In this document: positions 29,798 to 38,373 of the stretch, piece by piece
Layout of the letters: the number at the start of each line of letters is the position of its first letter
Position numbering within the stretch: the first letter of the stretch is position 1
Assembly (NCBI GenBank): GCA_021789435.1
Contig: JAJYJO010000011.1
Span: 1 to 41,165 of the forward strand
Length of the DNA: 41,165 nucleotides
From: Chloroflexota bacterium
GTDB taxonomy: Bacteria > Chloroflexota > Limnocylindria > Limnocylindrales > CSP1-4
Direction: 5' to 3'
Made by a program: the position numbers and the translations under genes
Notes under the pieces: generated by a model
Databases searched by the model: none
Told to the model about the DNA's origin: nothing
What the model saw: only the letters and a program-made list of their open reading frames with translations

Positions 29798-30773
29798 TCG
29801 ACTGGTAGGCGGCCACGAGCCGCCGCGCGATGGCCGCGGCGGCGTGGGTCTCCTCGACCCAGGCGACTCCGGCCGCGGCGATCTCAGCTCGCCGCGCGTC
29901 GTCCTCGAGCAGTTCCGCGGCCAGCGCAGCGCCGGTAACGGCGTCCGTCGCGACCGCAACGGGAGGTGCCACGTCGTACGCCCCGGCCAGGCGGAAATCG
30001 GCGATGACGGGCAGGCCGCAGGCCATCGCCTCCAGTTCGTAGTTGCCGATCGCCCCGACCTGGAACTGCCCGATCGCCAGCCGGTGGCGCCGGAACAGGC
30101 CGGGCAACGCCTCGCGCGTGGCGCGGGGCACGACCAGGCGGTCGCTCCCGGCGGCCATCACCGCCCGAGCCACTCCTGCGCCCTGGTCGACGATCGTGAC
30201 CGAGGTACCGGGACGGGCGCCGGCGAGGCGGCCGAGCAACTCCACGATGGTATCGAGGCCCTTGATGGGGTCGAGCCGGACCCCGACCAGGACGTCGCGA
30301 TCGGGCTGGCCGCCGTTGGGCCGGAAGCTCGCCGTGTCGATCGGGTTGGGCAGGAAGACCGCGTCCGAGCGGAAGGCACGAACCCACGGGCCGAGATCCG
30401 GCGTGGCGTAGTAGACGAGGCTGGCGCGCCGCAGGAAGGGCGCGATCTCCAGCCCCCAGGGCGACCCCGGCCGGACGCCGCGGATGTCCGAGCCGTGGCA
30501 GTGCAGGACGTAGGGAAGGCCGGCCAGAGGGCCCACCATGCCCAGGCGGGCGTAGTGGACGTGGGCCAGGTCGTAGTGGCCAGCGCGGATCCGGGCGGCC
30601 GCCGCCAGCAGACCCGCCAGCCGGAGCGGCAGGGTGACCGCCTTCCACGGATAGGGGATCCGGGCGCCGGGCCGCGCCGGTTCGATCAGGTCCGCCTCCA
30701 GGCCGGCCGCCCTCAGGGCGGCGGCCTGGACGGAACCCACGCTGGCGATGTCGTTGACGATGGCGATCCGCAC
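29739..30773 (-). CDS. Glycosyltransferase family 4
   Basis: VRIAIVNDIASVGSVQAAALRAAGLEADLIEP, DLAHVHYARLGMVGPLAGLPYVLHCHGSDIRG, NYELEAMACGLPVIADFRL. GTG start at 30773. Confidence 0.88.
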   Translation of the reverse strand: MRIAIVNDIASVGSVQAAALRAAGLEADLIEPARPGARIPYPWKAVTLPLRLAGLLAAAARIRAGHYDLAHVHYARLGMVGPLAGLPYVLHCHGSDIRGVRPGSPWGLEIAPFLRRASLVYYATPDLGPWVRAFRSDAVFLPNPIDTASFRPNGGQPDRDVLVGVRLDPIKGLDTIVELLGRLAGARPGTSVTIVDQGAGVARAVMAAGSDRLVVPRATREALPGLFRRHRLAIGQFQVGAIGNYELEAMACGLPVIADFRLAGAYDVAPPVAVATDAVTGAALAAELLEDDARRAEIAAAGVAWVEETHAAAAIARRLVAAYQSISPPGLRGRQPDPGRPPRP

Positions 30774-30835
30774 GTCCGCTCGCAGGCGACTCGGGACCGC
30801 GGGCGGCGGCGAGCCGGCGCGGTCGGGGCGCCGAG

Positions 30836-30841
30836 AGTATA
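30836..30841 (-). promoter_or_regulatory. Candidate -10 element TATACT for the minus-strand GT4 gene
   Basis: Minus-strand TATACTCTCGGCGCC about 63 bp upstream of the GTG start. Confidence 0.45.
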
Positions 30842-30962
30842 GGCGGTCGGTGGGCCGCCCCCGGGCCCGCGCGTGTCCGCAGCCGGGGGCAGTCTGGCTG
30901 TGCCGCCCGATGGCCGTCAGCGTCGTCCCGGGCAACTCGAACGCGTTAGGCTTGGCCTCCCG

Positions 30963-32213
30963 ATGAATCGCTCCCACCCGGCCGGACTCCGCGTCCTCCT
31001 GCTGACGCACTACTACGCTCCGGAGCTCGGCGCCCCCCAGACACGGCTCCGTGAGACGGTGCGCCAGCTCGACCGCCTCGGGCTGTCCGTGCGCGTCGTG
31101 ACCGGGCCACCGCACTACCCTGACGGAAAGGTCCGGCCCGGGTACACGGCCCGCCGCCCGACGCGCGAACAGATCGACGGCGTGCCCGTCCTCCGACTCC
31201 CGATGCTGCCGCGGCGGAACGGCGGCTTCCTGGATCGGACGCTGGACCAGGGCAGCTTCGCGGCAGCCGCGCTCGCCGCGCTGGACGAGGTCCGCTGGGC
31301 AGATGTCCTGCTGGTGGAGTCCCCGCCGCTCTTCCTGGGCCTGACCGCGGTCGCTCACAACCTGGCCAGCCGCCGCCCGTACATCTTCCATGTCGCCGAT
31401 CCGTGGCCCGATTTCCCGATCGCCATGGGCGCGATCCCCAGCCCGATCGTGCGGCGTACCGCGTACGCGATCGAGGCGGTCGCCTACCGGCGGGCGCGCC
31501 TGATCACGACGGTGACCCCAGGTCTCGTGGCGCTGCTCGACGCCAAGCCGTCCGCCCGCGGCAAGGTCCGCCTTCTGCCCAACGCGGTCGACGTGGCGGG
31601 CTTCGACCACCGGGTCGACCCCGTCGCCGCTCGGGCACGGCTGGGATGGCCGGATGCGCGACTGACCCTCGTCTACGCTGGCTCCGTGGGCCTGGCCCAG
31701 GGTCTGGGCACGCTCCTCGACGCCTTTCGGGGCACCTCGGACGCAGGCGTCCTGGTCCACGTGGTCGGCGAGGGTTTCGAGCGGGACGCCCTCGCCGGCG
31801 AGGCCCGCCGGGCAGGCATCGACGCGGTGCGCTTCGAAGCCCCGGTGCCCCGCGACTCGATACCGACCGTGCTGGCGGCCGCCGATGCGATCCTGGTCCT
31901 GCTCCGAACAGGGCCGCTCCACGAGCACTCGCTGCCGACGAAGCTGCTCGAAGGGCTCGCCGCGGGCCGGCCGCTCGTCGTCTCGGCGGCCGGCGAGAGC
32001 GCCCGGATCGTGAGCGAGGCGGGAGCCGGGATCGTCTGCGCGCCGGAGCAGAGTTCGGCACTGGCGGCGGCCATCGCCCGCCTCGCCCGAACCGGAACCA
32101 GCGAGCGAGCGGCCATGGGCAGCGCGGCCCGGCAACTGGCCGCCTCCGGCTACGACCGGCCCGCGATCGTGGCCCGGCTCGCCGGCTACCTCGCTGAGGC
32201 CGCCGGCCGGTAG
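30963..32213 (+). CDS. Glycosyltransferase family 4 (WbuB-like)
   Basis: LRVLLLTHYYAPELGAPQTRLRETVRQLDRLGLSVRVVTGPPHYPDGKVRPGY, ADVLLVESPPLFLGLTAV, FHVADPWPDFPIAMG, HEHSLPTKLLEGLAAGRPLVVSAAGES. Confidence 0.93.
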   Translation: MNRSHPAGLRVLLLTHYYAPELGAPQTRLRETVRQLDRLGLSVRVVTGPPHYPDGKVRPGYTARRPTREQIDGVPVLRLPMLPRRNGGFLDRTLDQGSFAAAALAALDEVRWADVLLVESPPLFLGLTAVAHNLASRRPYIFHVADPWPDFPIAMGAIPSPIVRRTAYAIEAVAYRRARLITTVTPGLVALLDAKPSARGKVRLLPNAVDVAGFDHRVDPVAARARLGWPDARLTLVYAGSVGLAQGLGTLLDAFRGTSDAGVLVHVVGEGFERDALAGEARRAGIDAVRFEAPVPRDSIPTVLAAADAILVLLRTGPLHEHSLPTKLLEGLAAGRPLVVSAAGESARIVSEAGAGIVCAPEQSSALAAAIARLARTGTSERAAMGSAARQLAASGYDRPAIVARLAGYLAEAAGR

Positions 32214-32358
32214 CTCAGGCGACGCGTCCGCGAACCAGAGAAGGCCGATCCCCGGGGCTCGCCTTGGTCAGGATCAGGACGGACCACGCCCAGAGGCGGC
32301 GCACGCCCGCGGCCGCCGCCAGCGACATGATCAGGAAGATGTTGCCGCTGGCGAGGGC

Positions 32359-32458
32359 GATCTGGCTGGCCAGGAGCACCCAGAGCAGGTCGTAGCCGAA
32401 CTCCGCGCCGGCCAGGGAGTAGGTCGCGGTGCCCCCGGCGTCGTTGTCGGCGAAACCG
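32359..32458 (-). pseudogene. Remnant of an Nramp-related transporter gene (TM1 region only)
   Basis: Encodes GFADNDAGGTATYSLAGAEFGYDLLWVLLASQIA, nearly identical to GFADNDAGGITTYSLAGARFGYDLLWVLLASQIV of the intact gene at 35541..36809. Nucleotide similarity is obvious by eye; flanks are unrelated. Confidence 0.85.
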
Positions 32459-32510
32459 GTGCCGTGCTTGGGGTCCTCGTCGCCGGGTCGCGGAGGGACG
32501 GGCGATGGGC

Positions 32511-32538
32511 GATCGGAGCGGCGATCGGAGCGGCGATC
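32511..32538. repeat. 12-bp tandem repeat gatcggagcggc (2 copies plus partial)
   Basis: Direct reading gatcggagcggc gatcggagcggc gatcac at the 3' end of the 32537 gene. Confidence 0.85.
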
Positions 32539-34024
32539 ACTGTACCTCGTAGAGGCAATCCTGGGAGTTGAACCAGGCCGCGCACACGATCCTCCGGCGG
32601 GCATCCCAGGCCCCCGGAGGCAGCGAAACCGAGTAGGGGTAGGCGTCCGGGTTGGTCAGGTACCAGCGTGCGCCTGCCGAGTGGTAGAGGTCGCCCGAGT
32701 TGCCGGGGACACCCTTGGCGGTGATGATCGCGACAACAGGCGCACGCATCATGAAGAGGCCGACATCCACGCCCACGACCACCGAACCGGCCGGCACCGC
32801 CTGCGCCATCTCCGCCTGGATCGCGGGGGCGGTGGAGGGCGCGCCGACCACCCAGGAGGCGTAGGAGACGAGACCAGGCGCGGCCAGAAGAACCGCGAGC
32901 AAGGCCACCGCGCCGGCGCGTGCCGCGGCCGGCAGGCGCACCCGCACCCACGGCCCGGCGAGCGCAATGCCGGCGGCCACGAGGATGCCGGCCGCCGGGA
33001 GCATGGGCAGGACGTAACGGTTCGGGCGATAGGAGGCGACGGCCAGGATCCCCAGGCCGCCCACGAGCCAGCCGATCGCAGCCGCGACCAGCCGCGGCAG
33101 AGCCTCGTCCAACTCTCGTCGGCGGATGAAGACCACAACCAGGCCGAACAAGCCCATCGCGGCGATGGGCAGACTGAGCCGCAGCGCGCCGTCGTTGTCG
33201 ACCACGTAGGTCAGGACGCGGTGGACCAGGGATCCGGGGGTGGTCGGCCACGTGAACGGGGGCCAGATCCTGAGGACGTTGGCGAACGCAGCGCGATTCG
33301 GCAGCCAGACCAGCGCGCCCCAAGCCAGCCCGGCGACGAGGACCCCAAGCACGGCACCGGCGATCCAGCGACGAGTCGCCGGCGTCCGCGCGGCGAGGAC
33401 CGCCACCGCGGCCAGGATCCCGGCGACCGCGAATATGGCGCTCGGCTTCGTGCCGACGCCGAGCGCCAGGAGCGCTCCGCCCACAAGCCCCCAGCGCCAG
33501 GGCCGCCGCGCGATATCGCGGCCGAGAGTCAGAACACCTGCCGCCAGGAAGAAGATCACGAGGTCTTCCTGGTAGACGAGGCGACCGTAGTAGAGCAGCA
33601 GACCGGCCGTCGCGACGGCCAGGGCGGCGAGGCTCGCCGCCCGCTTGCCGAATGGCCGGGCCAATCCCCAGCCGAACACCAGAATGAGCAGTCCAACCAC
33701 GGCGACGCAGGCCAGTCGAGCCTGTACGATCCCGACGCCGAAGACCGCGAACACGCCTGCCAGCAGGGTGCTCAACGGGAGCTCCACAAGGTACAGGTTC
33801 CAGCTGTCCGTGGACCACCGGCCCAGCAGGACGAGATTGCGAGCGTTGAGGGCGTTGTAGCCCTCATCCGAGAAGGGGCTGGAGCTTGCGGTGACGTGCT
33901 GGGCGGGGTCAGCCGAGACCGCCGCCGCCAGGATCACGATCAGGCCAAGTCCGAGCAAGGCCGGCGCAAACCAGGAGGGGATCGCCCGCCGTCGCCCGAT
34001 CACGCATCCTCCGCTGCCGCGCAT
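32537..34024 (-). CDS. GT39/ArnT-like GT-C glycosyltransferase, paralog of 19196..20566
   Basis: SSSPFSDEGYNALNARNLVLLGRWSTDSWNLYLVELPLSTLLAGVFAVFGVGIVQARLACV, YRPNRYVLPMLPAAGILVAAGIA. Start MRGSGG at 34024 (or GTG at 34003). Confidence 0.85.
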   Translation of the reverse strand: MRGSGGCVIGRRRAIPSWFAPALLGLGLIVILAAAVSADPAQHVTASSSPFSDEGYNALNARNLVLLGRWSTDSWNLYLVELPLSTLLAGVFAVFGVGIVQARLACVAVVGLLILVFGWGLARPFGKRAASLAALAVATAGLLLYYGRLVYQEDLVIFFLAAGVLTLGRDIARRPWRWGLVGGALLALGVGTKPSAIFAVAGILAAVAVLAARTPATRRWIAGAVLGVLVAGLAWGALVWLPNRAAFANVLRIWPPFTWPTTPGSLVHRVLTYVVDNDGALRLSLPIAAMGLFGLVVVFIRRRELDEALPRLVAAAIGWLVGGLGILAVASYRPNRYVLPMLPAAGILVAAGIALAGPWVRVRLPAAARAGAVALLAVLLAAPGLVSYASWVVGAPSTAPAIQAEMAQAVPAGSVVVGVDVGLFMMRAPVVAIITAKGVPGNSGDLYHSAGARWYLTNPDAYPYSVSLPPGAWDARRRIVCAAWFNSQDCLYEVQ

Positions 34025-34192
34025 GTCGTACCGACTACCCGCTCGCCCTGCGTTCGCAGAACCTGCCGATCCTGGCGAGTCCTGGACCGCGGGCGCGCTT
34101 GGCTGCGGCCCGCCAGCGAACGCCACGAGTCTATCGGCTCTCGGCTCCCGCGAACCGTCCGCGCCCCATCGTCCCCCCACCGGCACCCCGTC

Positions 34193-35515
34193 TCAGCCGG
34201 TCGGCAAGACCGTGGTGACGACCAGCGCCACTGACATGACCGCCAGGCCGATCGTGATCACCCAGCCGATCGCCAGCAGGACCGGGCCGCTGGCCAGCGG
34301 CCCCAGCAGCCGCCGATCGGACGAGAGGAGCATCACGAAGACCAGGATGAAGGGCAGCAGCAGGCCGTTGAGGACCTGGGAGAGGAACATGACCGGGACC
34401 AGCTGCTGCGGCCCGAGGGCCAGGACGAAGAGGGCCGGGAAGCCGACGAACAGGGCCAGCAGGCCGTAGAAGGCGGGCGCCTCGCGCCAGCGCCATTCCA
34501 CCCCGGTCTCCCAGCCGAATGCCTCGCAGGCGGTGTACGCCGACGAGAGCGGCACCACGCCCAGGCCGAGCAGCGAGGCGGCCAGCAGGCCGACGGCGAA
34601 GAGAATCTCGGCCGCCGTTCCGGCCAGCGGTTGCAGCGCGCGGGCCGCCTGGGTGGCCGTGAACGTGTTGGCGTCGAAGACTCCGCCGTGGGCCCAGATC
34701 GCCGCCGCGCAGGCGACGACGATGAAGCCGGCCACCAGGTTGGTGATGAAGGAGCCGAGCCCGACGTCGAGCCGTTCGGCGGCCAGGTCCTCCGGGCCCA
34801 GCCGCTTGTCCACGACGTAGGCCTGGATGAAACCCTGGCCCCAGGGGGTGATCGTCGTGCCGACCGTGCCGACGACGGCCAGCCAGTATGCCCCGCTCAG
34901 CTGGCCGTGGGGGACGACCAGCGAAATCGCGGCCCGGCCCCAGTCGGGATGGGCGAGGGCGGCCGAGACGATGTAGGCGATGGACACCGCGACGCCGACG
35001 GCCACGAAGAGGTACTGGACTCGGCTGAAGCTGCCCAGAGAGATGAGGGTCACGACGGCCACCGCGGCCGCCAGCGCGCTGACCGGAACGGGCACGCCGA
35101 AGAGCTCCAGCGCCGCGCCGATGCCGGCGAACTCGGCGATTGTCGTCCCCAGGTTTGCGACGAGCATGGCCAGCGCGGCGAAGGCCGCCCAGCGGACGCC
35201 GAAGCGGTCGCGGATCAGGCCGGTCATCCCCTGGCCGGTCGCCAGCCCCAGGCGGGCCCCGATCTCCTGGGTGAAGAAGAGGGCGACCTGGCTCACCAGG
35301 ATCACCCACAGCAGGTCGTAGCCGAACTGGACGCCGACCAAGGAGTAGGTGGTGATGCCGCCGGCGTCGTTGTCGGCGAAACCGGAGACCAGTCCGGGCC
35401 CCAGCACGAGCAGCACGGCGGCCAGGCGGACGCGCCAGGAGCGGCGGCGCGAGCGGGCCAACGCCGCGGCCTCCGGGGCCGCAGGGTGGCGCTGCGGGAC
35501 GGTTGTTCCGGGCAT
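34193..35515 (-). CDS. Nramp-family divalent metal transporter (Nramp-related, non-canonical metal site), copy B
   Basis: LGPGLVSGFADNDAGGITTYSLVGVQFGYDLLWVILVSQVALFFTQEIGARLGLATGQGMTGLIRDRFG; TM6 AVVGTVGTTITPWGQGFIQAYVVDKR. Confidence 0.92.
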   Translation of the reverse strand: MPGTTVPQRHPAAPEAAALARSRRRSWRVRLAAVLLVLGPGLVSGFADNDAGGITTYSLVGVQFGYDLLWVILVSQVALFFTQEIGARLGLATGQGMTGLIRDRFGVRWAAFAALAMLVANLGTTIAEFAGIGAALELFGVPVPVSALAAAVAVVTLISLGSFSRVQYLFVAVGVAVSIAYIVSAALAHPDWGRAAISLVVPHGQLSGAYWLAVVGTVGTTITPWGQGFIQAYVVDKRLGPEDLAAERLDVGLGSFITNLVAGFIVVACAAAIWAHGGVFDANTFTATQAARALQPLAGTAAEILFAVGLLAASLLGLGVVPLSSAYTACEAFGWETGVEWRWREAPAFYGLLALFVGFPALFVLALGPQQLVPVMFLSQVLNGLLLPFILVFVMLLSSDRRLLGPLASGPVLLAIGWVITIGLAVMSVALVVTTVLPTG

Positions 35516-35540
35516 GGCGGGCTCCGAGCGGAGTGGGACG

Positions 35541-36809
35541 TCAGGCGACGAAGGAGGACCAGACCAGGACGAGCGACAGGGCCACCAGCAGCCCGGTGCC
35601 CGCCCAGCCAACCGTGCGCAACCTCGGCCCGCTGACGAGCGGACCCATCAGCCGCCGGTCACCGGCCAGCAGCATGACGAAGACCAGCACGAAGGGCAGC
35701 AGCAGGGCGTTCAGGACCTGGGCCAGGAACATCACCTGGATCAGCTGCTCCTGGCCGAGGACCAGGACGAAGAGGGCGCCGAAGGCGACGAAGAAGACGA
35801 GCAGGCCGTAGAAGGCCGGCGCCTCGCCGAGCCGCCAGTCCACGCCGGTCTCCCAGCCGAAGGCCTCGCAGGTGGCGTAGGCGCTCGTGAGCGGGACCAC
35901 CCCGAGCCCCAGGAACGAGGCCGCCAGCAGGCCGACGGCGAAGAGGACCATGGTCGCCGGTCCGGCCAGCGGCTCCAGCGCCCGCGCCGCCTGGGCCGCG
36001 TCGGCGATGCTCGTCTGGCCGGTCGCCCAGAGCGTGGCCGCGCAGGCCACGACGATGAAGAAGGCGATGAAGTTGGTGAGGAACGCCCCCAGGCCGACGT
36101 CGAGCCGCTCGCCCACCAGGTCCTCCGGGCCGAGCTTCTTGTCGGCCGCGTAGGACTGGATGAAGGCCTGGCCCCAGGGAGTGATCGTGGTGCCGACCGT
36201 GCCCACGACGGCCAGCCAGTAGGCGGCGCTGAACGAGCCGTGCGGGACCACCAGGGAAAACGCGGCCTGGCCCCAGTCGGGCCGGGCGAGGACGGCCGAG
36301 GCGAAGTAGGCGATCGAGACGCCGATCCCCACCGCCACGAAGAGGTACTGGACCCGGGCGTAGCTGCCGCGGGTCAGCAGGAGGATGACGACGACGCCCG
36401 CCAGCAGCGTGGCGAGCGGCAGGGGGACGCCGAAGAGGCCCAAAGCGGCGCCCGTCCCGGCGAACTCGGCGACGGTGGAGCCGAGGTTGGCCACCAGCAT
36501 CGTGACCGCGAGGAAGGCCGCCCAGCGGACGCCGAACCGTTCCCGTGTCAGGCCGGTCAGGCCCTGGCCGGTCGCAAGGCCCAGGCGGGCGCCCGCCTCC
36601 TGGGTGAAGAAGAGCACGATCTGGCTCGCCAGGAGCACCCAGAGCAGGTCGTAGCCGAACCTCGCGCCGGCCAGCGAGTAGGTCGTGATGCCGCCCGCGT
36701 CGTTGTCGGCGAAGCCGGAGACGAGCCCGGGGCCCAGGACGCCGAGGACGGCGGCCAGGCGGACGCGGTTGGCGCCCCGCGACGTGAAGGCGAAGGCGGG
36801 CGCCTTCAC
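35541..36809 (-). CDS. Nramp-family divalent metal transporter (Nramp-related, non-canonical metal site), copy A
   Basis: LGPGLVSGFADNDAGGITTYSLAGARFGYDLLWVLLASQIVLFFTQEAGARLGLATGQGLTGLTRERFG; TM6 AVVGTVGTTITPWGQAFIQSYAADKK. GTG start at 36809 overlaps the upstream stop; the ORF extension to 38789 is artefactual. Confidence 0.92.
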   Translation of the reverse strand: MKAPAFAFTSRGANRVRLAAVLGVLGPGLVSGFADNDAGGITTYSLAGARFGYDLLWVLLASQIVLFFTQEAGARLGLATGQGLTGLTRERFGVRWAAFLAVTMLVANLGSTVAEFAGTGAALGLFGVPLPLATLLAGVVVILLLTRGSYARVQYLFVAVGIGVSIAYFASAVLARPDWGQAAFSLVVPHGSFSAAYWLAVVGTVGTTITPWGQAFIQSYAADKKLGPEDLVGERLDVGLGAFLTNFIAFFIVVACAATLWATGQTSIADAAQAARALEPLAGPATMVLFAVGLLAASFLGLGVVPLTSAYATCEAFGWETGVDWRLGEAPAFYGLLVFFVAFGALFVLVLGQEQLIQVMFLAQVLNALLLPFVLVFVMLLAGDRRLMGPLVSGPRLRTVGWAGTGLLVALSLVLVWSSFVA

Positions 36810-38137
36810 CGCTCGCCGCTGCTCCCGGGGCCGGCGGCAGGACCGGCCCCCGCGCCCGTCCCCGTCCCCGCGGCCGAGCCGACCCGGCTGAAGAGCCGCG
36901 GCAGACGCCGCTTCCAGGCCGTGGGCAGGACGGTGTCGATGGCGTCGTCGACGGTGACGATCCCCTCCAGGTGGCCCTCCGTGTCCACGACCGGGACGGC
37001 CAGCAGGTTGTAGCGGGCGACGACCTGGGCGACCTCCTGCTGGCTGGCGTGGGTGCCGACGGCCACCGGCTCGTCGTGCATGACGGTCGCGATCGGCGTC
37101 GGCGGTGGGGCGACGATCAGGTCGCGCAGCGACAGCACGCCCACGAGGTGGTTGTCGTCGTCGATCACGTAGACGTAGTAGATCGTCTCGGCGTCCGGCT
37201 CCAGCTCCCGGAGTCGCTGGATCGTCTGCTCCGCGGTCAGGGTCGCCGGGACCGCCACGTACGCGGTGGTCATGATCCCGCCGGCCGAATCCTCCGGGTA
37301 GCCGAGAAGCTCCTGGACCTCCTCCGCCTCGTCGCGCTCCATGAGGGCCAGGATCCCTTCGCGGGCTTCGTCCGACAGGTCGGCCACCAGGTCGGCGGCA
37401 TCGTCCGGGCTCATCTCCTCGAGGATGTCGGCGGCGCGCTCCGGGGCCAGGTCCTCGAGGACCTCCACCTGCGTCTCGGGCTCCATCTCCTCGATGGCGT
37501 CGGCAGCCGCCTCGTCGTCCAGGGCAGCCAGGACGCCGGCCCGGTCGCGCGGGGTCAGCTGCTCGATGATGGTGGCCAGGTCGGCCGGGTGGAGCTCCTG
37601 GAGGCCCTGGTGGGGGACGCGCAGCTTGACGCTGCCGATGGAGGTTTCGACGGGGTCCACGTCCTCCCAGTCGATGTACCGCTCGGGTGTGCCGAGCTTC
37701 AGGTTGCGGGCGACGGTCCGCCAGGGTCGCTCCAGCCCGAACCGCCGCATCAGGCCGGCCGTCCCGACGTCGACCGCGACCAGCCGGAGCGAGCCTTCGA
37801 TCTCGTCGAGGCTCAGGTCGTTGACGCGGACGACCTTCCGGCCGTCGATGTCGACGATCTGCTTGTCCATCAGGTCCTGCTTGAGCCGGATCTCGTTCGG
37901 CCGCTGCTGGAAGCGGCCGATGTCGATGGAGGTCGTGCGCAGGCGGGCCCCGGTCGCGTCGAGCGTCGCGACGGCGCCCCACGACAGGAAGATCTGGCGG
38001 CGGTCGGTCGCGACGACCAGCCCGGTCACGGGCGGGTACCGGCCGCCCACGGCGACGATGAGATCGGCGACCTTGCCCATGGGCTCGCCCTGCTGGTCGA
38101 GCACGGGCCGGCCGATCACCTGGCTCAGGTAGAGCAT
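36806..38137 (-). CDS. Soluble PRC-barrel / MgtE N-terminal / tandem CBS domain protein lacking the MgtE channel domain
   Basis: PRC-like YLSQVIGRPVLDQQGEPMGKVADLIVAVGG; MgtE_N-like LHPADLATIIEQLTPRDRAGVLAALDDEAAADAIEEMEPETQVEVLEDLAPERAADILEEMSPDDAADLVADL; CBS-like AYVAVPATLTAEQTIQRLRELEPDAETIYYVYVIDDDNHLVGVLSLRDLI and VPVVDTEGHLEGIVTVDDAID. No TM helices before the stop. Confidence 0.9.
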   Translation of the reverse strand: MLYLSQVIGRPVLDQQGEPMGKVADLIVAVGGRYPPVTGLVVATDRRQIFLSWGAVATLDATGARLRTTSIDIGRFQQRPNEIRLKQDLMDKQIVDIDGRKVVRVNDLSLDEIEGSLRLVAVDVGTAGLMRRFGLERPWRTVARNLKLGTPERYIDWEDVDPVETSIGSVKLRVPHQGLQELHPADLATIIEQLTPRDRAGVLAALDDEAAADAIEEMEPETQVEVLEDLAPERAADILEEMSPDDAADLVADLSDEAREGILALMERDEAEEVQELLGYPEDSAGGIMTTAYVAVPATLTAEQTIQRLRELEPDAETIYYVYVIDDDNHLVGVLSLRDLIVAPPPTPIATVMHDEPVAVGTHASQQEVAQVVARYNLLAVPVVDTEGHLEGIVTVDDAIDTVLPTAWKRRLPRLFSRVGSAAGTGTGAGAGPAAGPGSSGER

Positions 38138-38151
38138 CTGCCACCTCGCGG

Positions 38152-38168
38152 GGCGGGACCGTCCCGCC
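38152..38168 (-). promoter_or_regulatory. Perfect inverted repeat (ggcgggac c gtcccgcc) just upstream of the MgtE-like gene's Shine-Dalgarno
   Basis: Direct reading; can fold as a GGCGGG/CCCGCC stem with a 5-nt loop, immediately 5' of gaggtggcagATG on the minus strand. Confidence 0.55.
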
Positions 38169-38235
38169 TCCGGGTGGCGCGCCCACGTCAGGGCGCGAAC
38201 CGCTTAGAGGGCGGGGCGGACCTCGTCGTGGCTCT

Positions 38236-38252
38236 GGGCGCCTGTGGCGCCC
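38236..38252. promoter_or_regulatory. Perfect 7-bp stem hairpin (gggcgcc tgt ggcgccc) in the leader of the MgtE/Nramp operon
   Basis: Direct reading in the 38138-38544 divergent intergenic region. Confidence 0.5.
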
Positions 38253-38373
38253 GGGGTACTGGGTCCGGTCTCCACTGCGGGAGGATTCCTCCGAAGCTGA
38301 TTCGTCACCGCGCGAGCGGCATCCAGAGGCGCGGCCGTTCGCGAGGCCGAGGCGAGTGTAGTCGCGCCCCCCG

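Noticed and set aside
32566-32585. tRNA-like string gggagttgaaccagg
   Set aside because: Only a partial T-arm-like match; no cloverleaf around it, and it encodes the conserved C-terminus of the GT39-like protein.
38138-38345. M-box (ykoK) or Mn (yybP-ykoY) riboswitch
   Set aside because: The conserved cores of these classes were not seen when reading the minus-strand leader; only unspecific GC hairpins are evident.
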